A DNA stretch of 6,568 bases from Lentisphaerota bacterium (GTDB taxonomy: Bacteria; Verrucomicrobiota; Lentisphaeria; Victivallales; GWF2-50-93), in NCBI GenBank assembly GCA_025360875.1, contig JANYBI010000541.1, positions 1 through 6,568 of the forward strand. Reading direction: 5' to 3'. The notes under the pieces were generated by a model. The model was given only the letters and a program-made list of their open reading frames with translations. It ran no database searches and was not told where the DNA came from. Of the stretch, positions 1 to 4,291 are shown one piece after another (position 1 is the first letter of the stretch; every line of letters starts with the position of its first letter). Made by a program: the position numbers and the translations under genes.

Positions 1-87
1 TTTGCCGCGCTCTTACAGCGGCTAATGGATGTATTCGAAATAAAAAGCATGGCGGATCTTCGTCCGCAGTGTATATTCACGGACTGA
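1..87 (+). CDS. Possible 3' end of an upstream gene (partial, weak)
   Basis: A reading frame is open from the first base to a TGA at 85-87 and would encode 28 residues, including an amphipathic stretch around LLQRLMDVFEIKSMADL. This could be the C-terminus of a gene entering from the left. However, another + frame is also open to a TAA at 115-117, and the piece is too short to assign to a family, so the call rests only on the absence of stops and a helix-like composition. No function is proposed. Confidence 0.15.
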   Translation, partial: FAALLQRLMDVFEIKSMADLRPQCIFTD

Positions 88-120
88 CAAGTAACTCAGA
101 ATACGGGACTCTCAAGTAAC
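81..120 (+). promoter_or_regulatory. Pair of 15-nt direct repeats upstream of rubrerythrin (possible operator)
   Basis: GGACTGACAAGTAAC (81-95) recurs as GGACTCTCAAGTAAC (106-120), 13 of 15 positions identical, with starts 25 bp apart. The pair sits 54 bp upstream of the rubrerythrin ATG, where a regulator or promoter element for the stress block would be expected. No clear sigma-70 promoter can be read: CTGACA at 84-89 resembles a -35 box but has no -10 at the right distance, and CATAAT at 132-137 resembles a -10 box with no good -35. A regulator-binding role is inferred from position and repetition only. Confidence 0.35.
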
Positions 121-173
121 GTATTTAAAATCATAATACCAGAGATTTCCTAAAATCGAAACGGAGGCTGAAT

Positions 174-752
174 ATGTCAACGAGCATAAAAGGGACGGAG
201 ACTGAAAAAAATCTTCTCAAGGCTTTTGCCGGGGAATCCCAGGCGAGGAACCGCTATTCCTATGCCGCCGGGGTTGCCGTCAAGGAAGGATATGAGCAGA
301 TAGCCGAGATATTCGAAGAGACGGCTGATCAGGAAAGGGTGCATGCCAAGAATTTCTTCAGGCACCTTGAAGGAGGGGAGCTTGAGATCACCGCCAGCTA
401 TCCGGCCGGGAAAATAGGGACCACCGAGGAGAATCTTGTCCATGCTTCCGGAGGCGAACACCATGAGTGGTCAAGCATCTACCCCGGATTTGCCGATGTC
501 GCTGAAAAGGAGGGTTTCAAGGAGGTCGCAGCCCTTTTCAGGCTGGTTTCTGTCGCCGAAAAGGCGCACGAGGAACGATACGGTGATCTTCTCAGGAATC
601 TCAGGGGAGGCAAGGTTTTCAAGAAGGATTCGAAGGTAAAATGGCAGTGCAGGAAATGCGGATACGTGCATGAAGGTACCGAGGCGCCCAAAAAGTGCGC
701 GGCCTGCCAGCATCCGCAGTCATATTTTGAGGTGAAAAAGGAGAACTGGTAA
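174..752 (+). CDS. rbr: Rubrerythrin
   Basis: A 192-residue cytoplasmic non-haem diiron peroxidase that reduces hydrogen peroxide to water with electrons from rubredoxin or an NAD(P)H-rubredoxin reductase. The N-terminal ferritin-like four-helix domain (about 1-145) carries the diiron ligand set: Glu21, Glu54-x-x-His57, Glu95-x-x-Glu98 and Glu129-x-x-His132. The C-terminal rubredoxin-like domain (about 153-192) has an FeS4 site made by Cys159-x-x-Cys162 and Cys175-x-x-Cys178. Length and domain order match classical Desulfovibrio-type rubrerythrin, not the reversed or Cys-less variants. The start is set by GGAGG at 163-167, 6 nt before the ATG. It is the first gene of the oxidative-stress block and is followed 81 nt later by superoxide reductase, whose product is its substrate. 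No key residue is missing. Confidence 0.97.
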   Translation: MSTSIKGTETEKNLLKAFAGESQARNRYSYAAGVAVKEGYEQIAEIFEETADQERVHAKNFFRHLEGGELEITASYPAGKIGTTEENLVHASGGEHHEWSSIYPGFADVAEKEGFKEVAALFRLVSVAEKAHEERYGDLLRNLRGGKVFKKDSKVKWQCRKCGYVHEGTEAPKKCAACQHPQSYFEVKKENW

Positions 753-786
753 GCAGCTGCGCTTGAAATGCGGCTTCTAGGATGAT

Positions 787-800
787 AGCTTTCAAAAGCT
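787..800 (+). repeat. Small inverted repeat between rubrerythrin and superoxide reductase
   Basis: AGCTTT at 787-792 is complementary to AAAGCT at 795-800, giving a short stem with a very tight loop. No T-tract follows, so it is not a convincing terminator. It could be a minor mRNA processing or attenuation structure in the 81-nt gap, or chance. Confidence 0.2.
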
Positions 801-820
801 GAATTGAAAAACATTAACAG

Positions 821-826
821 GGAGGG
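821..826 (+). promoter_or_regulatory. Ribosome binding site fixing the desulfoferrodoxin start
   Basis: GGAGGG lies 7 nt before the ATG at 834. An in-frame TTG at 804 would add ten residues with no counterpart in the family, so the ATG at 834 is preferred. Confidence 0.85.
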
Positions 827-833
827 TGTTGCG

Positions 834-1211
834 ATGTTCAAAAGAATGGAAGTACTCAAATGCTGTAAGGGAGTGACCTTTGAAGTGCTCGCCGACGGGG
901 ACTGCACCGGACTTACATGCTGCGGGGAACCGGTACAGGTGCTGAAGGAAAACAGCGTCGATGCCGCAAAGGAAAAGCATGTCCCTGTGATACAGACCGG
1001 AAAAGTCGGTGTGAAAATCATTGTCGGCTCAGTGCCGCATCCGATGGAGGAGAAGCATTATATTGAGTGGATTGAAGTCATAAACGGGGAATATGTCAAT
1101 CGCAAGTATCTCAAGCCCGGGCAGGTTCCGGAGGCTGAGTTCTATGTTCCCAATACTGGAAAACTAATTGTCCGCGCATATTGCAATCTGCACGGATTAT
1201 GGAGGGCATGA
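834..1211 (+). CDS. dfx: Desulfoferrodoxin-type superoxide reductase with atypical centre I cysteines
   Basis: A 125-residue cytoplasmic superoxide reductase that reduces superoxide to hydrogen peroxide without releasing oxygen, usually with electrons from rubredoxin. The catalytic domain (about 38-125) keeps the whole Fe(His)4Cys centre II: His49 in EKHVPV, His69 and His75 in the HPMEEKHYIEW segment, and Cys117 and His120 in CNLHG. Glu47 and Lys48, the residues implicated in catalysis in the family, are also present. The N-terminal desulforedoxin-like domain is odd. Two-iron enzymes have Cys-x-x-Cys near residues 10-13 plus a Cys-Cys pair near 29-30. Here residues 10-13 read C-C-K-G, the 29-30 pair is kept, and there is an extra Cys24. 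Whether centre I still binds iron is therefore uncertain. The gene overlaps the stop-proximal region of ferritin by ATGA. Confidence 0.95.
   Translation: MFKRMEVLKCCKGVTFEVLADGDCTGLTCCGEPVQVLKENSVDAAKEKHVPVIQTGKVGVKIIVGSVPHPMEEKHYIEWIEVINGEYVNRKYLKPGQVPEAEFYVPNTGKLIVRAYCNLHGLWRA
1201..1206 (+). promoter_or_regulatory. Ferritin ribosome binding site embedded in the superoxide reductase gene
   Basis: GGAGGG lies within the last sense codons of superoxide reductase (TGG AGG GCA before TGA). It is 7 nt from the ATG at 1214 but only 1 nt from the ATG at 1208, which favours 1214 as the ferritin start and implies translational coupling of the two genes. Confidence 0.75.
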
Positions 1212-1213
1212 TC

Positions 1214-1756
1214 ATGATACCGAAGAAAATCGAGGCCGCCTTGAACGACCAGCTCAACTTCGAGCTGTATTCCGCATATATCTATCTCTCGATGTCCGCG
1301 CATCTGAGATCCCAGGGTATGAACGGGTTTGCGAACTGGATGCAGATCCAGGCGCAGGAGGAGACTGTCCATGGTATGGGGATGTACAGTTTCATCATCG
1401 ACCGTGGCGGAAAAGTTGTGCTCAAGGCCATAGCCCAGCCAAAATCGGAATGGAAAACTGTCCTTGCGGCATTTGAAAATGTGCTTGCACACGAGGAGAT
1501 AGTCACTTCCAGGATCAACAACATCGCGGCTCTCGCCGAGTCTGAGAAGGACTTCGCCACGAGGAATTTCATGCAATGGTACATTGGCGAACAGGTCGAA
1601 GAGGAAGCCAACGCCAACGAGATTATCAACGAGCTCAAGATGTCCGCTGATTCAAAACAGGCTCTCCTTATGCTCGACAGGGAAAAGGCCATGAGGACCT
1701 TCGTATTCCCGATAATCCCCGGAGGAATGAAAGCGCCTGGCGCAGCAGCGCCATAA
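1214..1756 (+). CDS. ftnA: Ferritin (bacterial non-haem type, FtnA-like)
   Basis: A 180-residue bacterial ferritin subunit, expected to assemble as a 24-mer shell that oxidises Fe(II) and stores it as a mineral core. With the start at 1214, residue numbers match E. coli FtnA ferroxidase ligands directly: Glu17, Glu50, His53, Glu94, Gln127 and Glu130, plus Tyr24 and the site-C acidic residues Glu49, Glu126 and Glu129. This numbering and the ribosome binding site spacing support 1214 over the alternative ATG at 1208, which adds only two residues. No haem-ligand methionine at the bacterioferritin position was recognised. The C-terminus ends in a Gly/Ala/Pro-rich tail (about 169-180). Coupling to superoxide reductase fits a role in limiting free iron during oxygen exposure. 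All catalytic ligands are present. Confidence 0.96.
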   Translation: MIPKKIEAALNDQLNFELYSAYIYLSMSAHLRSQGMNGFANWMQIQAQEETVHGMGMYSFIIDRGGKVVLKAIAQPKSEWKTVLAAFENVLAHEEIVTSRINNIAALAESEKDFATRNFMQWYIGEQVEEEANANEIINELKMSADSKQALLMLDREKAMRTFVFPIIPGGMKAPGAAAP

Positions 1757-1769
1757 AGGACAAGACAAC

Positions 1770-1811
1770 AACATCGAACACTGAACATCGAACATCCAAT
1801 TTCGAATGGGG
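1770..1811 (+). repeat. Degenerate 7-nt tandem array
   Basis: Six consecutive heptamers all begin with AA: AACATCG, AACACTG, AACATCG, AACATCC, AATTTCG, AATGGGG. The 11-mer AACATCGAACA occurs at 1770-1780 and again, unchanged, at 1784-1794. The array starts 14 bases after the ferritin stop and encodes nothing evident. I have the impression that arrays like this are scattered between genes in some environmental bacterial genomes, but cannot confirm it here. Confidence 0.7.
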
Positions 1812-1870
1812 AAATCTAGAAGAAGTAATCAGTTATTGGAGGCATTGGCTGGGGGCCAAGCTTGCGTTTT

Positions 1871-1898
1871 GTTGGAGTTCACGGCTTTAGCGTGTCTT
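1871..1898 (+). repeat. Dispersed hairpin repeat, copy 1 (upstream of the flavodiiron gene)
   Basis: This 28-nt element matches 4247-4274 at 26 of 28 positions. Its core, CACGGCTTTAGCGTG (1880-1894), can fold with CAC/GTG and GC/GC pairs around a TTTA loop and one bulged base at 1883. The two differences from copy 2 fall on the bulge (1883) and the loop (1888), so the paired bases are unchanged. The strand is given in the orientation shared with the downstream gene. It ends 56 nt before the ATG at 1955. It is probably a REP-like dispersed palindromic element. Confidence 0.7.
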
Positions 1899-1939
1899 TG
1901 TATTTATGGGATGAATATCCAGCAATACAATCATCCATT

Positions 1940-1946
1940 AGGAAGG
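1940..1946 (+). promoter_or_regulatory. Ribosome binding site fixing the flavodiiron protein start
   Basis: AGGAAGG lies 8 nt before the ATG at 1955. The frame stays open upstream to a TTG at 1862, but those 31 codons run through the dispersed repeat and have no family counterpart. Confidence 0.8.
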
Positions 1947-1954
1947 TAATAATA

Positions 1955-3160
1955 ATGAACAGCATCGCAAAAGCCATAAAAATCAGCGACAAGGTATACT
2001 GGGTTGGAGCCGTCGACTGGACCATCCGCGACTTCCATGGATACCGGACGAGCAGGGGTACGACCTACAATGCCTATCTGATTATGGCCGACAAGATCAC
2101 CCTGATTGATACCGTCAAGGCGCCTTTCAGGGATGAGCTTCTGTCAAGAATATCGTCCGTCGTGAACCCGTCCGAAATTGACTACATTGTCTCTAACCAT
2201 GCCGAAATGGACCATTCCGGATGCCTGCCACAGATCATCGACATCGTGAAGCCCGAAAAAGTCTTTGCGTCGACAATGGGACAGAAGAATCTGGAGGCCC
2301 AGCTTGGGATAGGTTCCAGGATAACGCCTGTCAAGACAGGCGACAGTCTCTCGCTTGGGAACATGAATCTGAGCTTCATAGAAACGAAGATGCTGCATTG
2401 GCCGGACAGCATGTTCACATACCTGAAGGAGGAACAAATCCTCTTTTCACAGGATGCGTTCGGGATGCATCTGGCGGTAGACAAACTTTTTGACGATGAG
2501 AACGTCTGGGATGTCCTTGAGGAGGAAGGTGAGAAATATTTTGGCAATATCCTGATGCCGTATTCCAATTTGATAATCAAACTCCTGGACGATGTCGGCA
2601 AGATGAATCTCCCTATCAAGCTTGTCGCCACGGACCACGGCCCGATCTGGAGGACGCACATAGGCAAGATACTCGAACTCTACAGGAAATGGTCGGAGCA
2701 CAAACCTGTTCCACGCGCAATCGTGGTATATGATACGATGTGGAACAGCACTGCCATCATGGCCAATGCCGTCGGAGAGGGACTCAGGGAAACAGGAGTC
2801 GAATTCAAAATCCTGCCTCTGAGCGTCAGCCACAGGAGCGATGTGGCTACAGAGATACTGAAATCGAGCGCGATAATCGTAGGTTCCCCGACAATGAACA
2901 ACAATATCTTTCCGACGATTGCAGATGTACTTACCTATCTTAAGGGCTTGCGTCCTTCAAATATGATTGGCGCATCTTTCAGCTCGTACGGATGGAGCGG
3001 AGAATCTCTTCCCCAGATGAACGAGTATCTCAAGTCCATGAACGTAGAACTCGCCAGTGAGGGGGTCAGGGCGAAATATGTTCCGTCCGAAACCGATCTC
3101 AAGGCCTGTTTCGAACTCGGGAAACTCGTCGGGGACAAGCTCCGGGCTAAAATCCAATAG
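1955..3160 (+). CDS. fprA: Flavodiiron protein (FprA / rubredoxin:oxygen oxidoreductase, class A)
   Basis: A 401-residue soluble flavodiiron protein that reduces oxygen to water and/or NO to N2O with electrons from rubredoxin. The metallo-beta-lactamase-like domain (about 1-250) has a full diiron ligand set: His82-x-Glu84-x-Asp86-His87 in NHAEMDHSG, His148 in LHWPDSM, Asp167 in SQDAFG and His227 in TDHGP. The flavodoxin domain (about 265-400) begins with the FMN phosphate-binding loop YDTMWNST. The protein ends after the flavodoxin domain with no fused rubredoxin or reductase module, which makes it class A. The separate rubredoxin gene 34 nt downstream is the obvious electron donor, as in the Desulfovibrio and Moorella systems. 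The choice between O2 and NO as main substrate cannot be made from sequence. The gene follows a 198-nt gap and may have its own promoter. Confidence 0.96.
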   Translation: MNSIAKAIKISDKVYWVGAVDWTIRDFHGYRTSRGTTYNAYLIMADKITLIDTVKAPFRDELLSRISSVVNPSEIDYIVSNHAEMDHSGCLPQIIDIVKPEKVFASTMGQKNLEAQLGIGSRITPVKTGDSLSLGNMNLSFIETKMLHWPDSMFTYLKEEQILFSQDAFGMHLAVDKLFDDENVWDVLEEEGEKYFGNILMPYSNLIIKLLDDVGKMNLPIKLVATDHGPIWRTHIGKILELYRKWSEHKPVPRAIVVYDTMWNSTAIMANAVGEGLRETGVEFKILPLSVSHRSDVATEILKSSAIIVGSPTMNNNIFPTIADVLTYLKGLRPSNMIGASFSSYGWSGESLPQMNEYLKSMNVELASEGVRAKYVPSETDLKACFELGKLVGDKLRAKIQ

Positions 3161-3194
3161 AATCAATCAAAATTCTAAAATACAAGGAGGTCTT

Positions 3195-3356
3195 ATGGGC
3201 AAATATGTATGCGATGCGTGTGGATGGGTCTACGATCCTGCAATTGGCGATCCTGATCACGGGATAGCCCCGGGAACTTCATTTGCCGATCTTCCTGATG
3301 ACTGGACATGTCCGGAATGCGGAGTCGGCAAGGATTCCTTCTCCAAGCAGGAGTAA
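3195..3356 (+). CDS. rub: Rubredoxin
   Basis: A 53-residue one-iron electron carrier. Cys6-x-x-Cys9-Gly and Cys39-x-x-Cys42-Gly form the FeS4 site, and the aromatic core residues Tyr4, Trp11, Tyr13, Phe30, Trp37 and Phe49 are conserved. The DLPDDWTCPECG segment is the family signature. It has the standard length of a single-domain rubredoxin. The start is set by AAGGAGG at 3184-3190, 4 nt before the ATG. An upstream in-frame extension overlapping the flavodiiron gene has no support. Its position directly behind the flavodiiron gene points to that enzyme as partner, and it could also serve the superoxide reductase and rubrerythrin in the same block. Its TAA stop lies inside the left arm of the inverted repeat that extends to the next gene's start. 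Confidence 0.97.
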   Translation: MGKYVCDACGWVYDPAIGDPDHGIAPGTSFADLPDDWTCPECGVGKDSFSKQE

Positions 3357-3386
3357 ATCCTTTGCAGGATCTTGCAAAGGATTTAC
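3353..3386 (+). promoter_or_regulatory. Perfect 14-bp hairpin spanning the rubredoxin stop and the next gene's ribosome binding site
   Basis: GTAAATCCTTTGCA (3353-3366) is exactly complementary to TGCAAAGGATTTAC (3373-3386), with a 6-nt loop GGATCT. The left arm holds the rubredoxin TAA (3354-3356). The right arm holds AAAGGA (3376-3381), the likely ribosome binding site of the gene starting at 3387, and the stem ends at the base just before that ATG. No T-run follows, so an intrinsic terminator is unlikely. Sequestration of the binding site, opened by ribosomes finishing rubredoxin, is the inferred role. A 3'-end stabiliser for the upstream mRNA is an alternative. Confidence 0.7.
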
Positions 3387-4181
3387 ATGGAAAAATTCAC
3401 AAGAAAACATCTCGAAATCCTGTATTCCAAATTCAACAGGAGGGATTTTGTCCATCCGGATCCCCTGGAATTCCTCTATGGATATGGAAATCCTGCCGAC
3501 AGGGAGATCGTAGGCCTTGTGGCTTCATCTCTTGCCTATGGGAAAGTCAGCCAGATACTTAAAAGCGTCTCAAAGATCCTTGACAGGATGGAATCCCCCC
3601 GTGACTTCCTGATGAACACTGACAAGCAGAGACTTTTCTCCTGTTTCAAGGACTTCAAGCACCGGTTCACCACTGGAGAGGAAATGGCGCTCCTCCTGCA
3701 TGCTGCGAAATCCGCAATCCAGAAGTATGGTTCGCTGGAAAACTGTTTCATGGCAGGCTACAGCGACAAGGACGCGAACCTGATTCCTGCAATGGGCAAT
3801 TTCGTGAAGATCATGAGCGCGGAATTCAAAGACGGCGAGACTTATCTGCTCCCTTGCCCCAGACGGGGAAGCGCCTGCAAGAGGCTCAATCTCTATCTGA
3901 GATGGATGGTGAGGAAGGACGATGTTGATTCCGGCGGCTGGGACGATGTCCCGAAATCAAAGCTGATAATTCCGGTAGATGTCCATATGTGGAACATCTG
4001 CAGCCGGACGGGATTTACCGCCAGGAAACAGGCGAACCTGAAGTCGGCCATCGAAATAACTGCGAAGTTCGCAGAGTTCAATCCCGGAGATCCGGTCAAA
4101 TATGATTTCTGCCTTACGCGATTTGGAATCCGTGACGAACTGGAATATGATGATATGAGGAAGCATGCAGGACAAGAATGA
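3387..4181 (+). CDS. DUF2400 / TIGR02757 family protein, DNA-glycosylase-like
   Basis: A 264-residue protein that I recognise as TIGR02757 (DUF2400), with no established function known to me. Family-like segments are the N-terminal YSKFNRRDFVHPDPLEFLYGYG with ASSLAYG nearby (residues about 13-52), CKRLNLYLRWMVR (164-176) and KLIIPVDVHMWNI (192-204), followed by DPVKYDFCLTRFGI (235-248). The PVDVHMW stretch closely resembles the human OGG1 segment holding its catalytic Asp268 and His270, and would place Asp198 and His200 in that role. Lys165, 33 residues earlier, could be the Schiff-base lysine, with spacing like that in archaeal AGOG glycosylases. A base-excision repair role is inference. No classical GPG helix-hairpin-helix or C-terminal 4Cys cluster is seen. 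The ATG at 3387 is preferred over a TTG at 3372 because AAAGGA sits 5 nt upstream of it. Confidence 0.85.
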   Translation: MEKFTRKHLEILYSKFNRRDFVHPDPLEFLYGYGNPADREIVGLVASSLAYGKVSQILKSVSKILDRMESPRDFLMNTDKQRLFSCFKDFKHRFTTGEEMALLLHAAKSAIQKYGSLENCFMAGYSDKDANLIPAMGNFVKIMSAEFKDGETYLLPCPRRGSACKRLNLYLRWMVRKDDVDSGGWDDVPKSKLIIPVDVHMWNICSRTGFTARKQANLKSAIEITAKFAEFNPGDPVKYDFCLTRFGIRDELEYDDMRKHAGQE

Positions 4182-4212
4182 ATCGGAGTGTCGGAGAACC
4201 GGCGAATCGGAG
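4181..4212 (+). repeat. Degenerate 8-nt tandem array
   Basis: Four consecutive octamers: AATCGGAG, TGTCGGAG, AACCGGCG, AATCGGAG. It begins at the last base of the DUF2400 stop codon and is followed by the partial unit ATTGAG. It resembles the 7-nt array after ferritin in placement, though not in sequence. No coding function is evident. Confidence 0.55.
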
Positions 4213-4213
4213 A

Positions 4214-4240
4214 TTGAGTCCAGACGGCAAGTCTTATAAA
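4214..4240 (+). promoter_or_regulatory. Weak candidate promoter for the permease gene
   Basis: TTGAGT (4214-4219) resembles a -35 box at four of six positions and TATAAA (4235-4240) resembles a -10 box at five of six. The spacer is only 15 nt, shorter than the usual 17, so this is a tentative reading. The dispersed repeat would lie just downstream, in the transcribed leader. Confidence 0.2.
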
Positions 4241-4246
4241 TAATTA

Positions 4247-4274
4247 GTTGGAGTTCACAGCTTCAGCGTGTCTT
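4247..4274 (+). repeat. Dispersed hairpin repeat, copy 2 (upstream of the permease gene)
   Basis: Second copy of the element at 1871-1898, in the same orientation. The core is CACAGCTTCAGCGTG (4256-4270). It differs from copy 1 only at 4259 (A for G, the bulge) and 4264 (C for T, the loop), so the pairing is preserved. It ends 17 nt before the permease ATG, much closer to the start than copy 1, and may affect the leader mRNA. Confidence 0.7.
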
Positions 4275-4291
4275 AAAATAGGTAATCGAAA

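Noticed and set aside
52..67. GCGGA/TCCGC hairpin as a terminator of an upstream gene
   Set aside because: The stem is only 5 bp and no T-run follows. It may be chance.
479..1021. Long antisense open frame across rubrerythrin and superoxide reductase
   Set aside because: It is antisense to two conserved genes, has no recognisable domain and has a Ser/Phe/Leu-rich shadow-like composition.
1282..1788. Antisense open frame of 168 codons opposite ferritin
   Set aside because: It is the reverse shadow of a fully conserved ferritin, with no credible start context or family resemblance.
1770..1811. Heptamer array as a CRISPR array
   Set aside because: The units are 7 nt with no spacers, so it has none of the CRISPR repeat-spacer organisation.
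1897..1931. Promoter for the flavodiiron gene using TACAAT (1926-1931) as -10
   Set aside because: No acceptable -35 element lies at the right distance, and the implied leader would be too short before the ribosome binding site.
1862..1954. In-frame upstream extension of the flavodiiron protein from a TTG
   Set aside because: The extension reads through the dispersed hairpin repeat, lacks a ribosome binding site and has no family counterpart. The ATG at 1955 has AGGAAGG at good spacing.
3057..3194. In-frame upstream extension of rubredoxin overlapping the flavodiiron gene
   Set aside because: The extra residues are unlike any rubredoxin and are a shadow of the flavodiiron coding strand. AAGGAGG precedes the ATG at 3195.
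3353..3390. The rubredoxin-DUF2400 hairpin as an intrinsic terminator
   Set aside because: The stem is strong but is followed by the start codon and coding sequence, with no T-tract on either strand.
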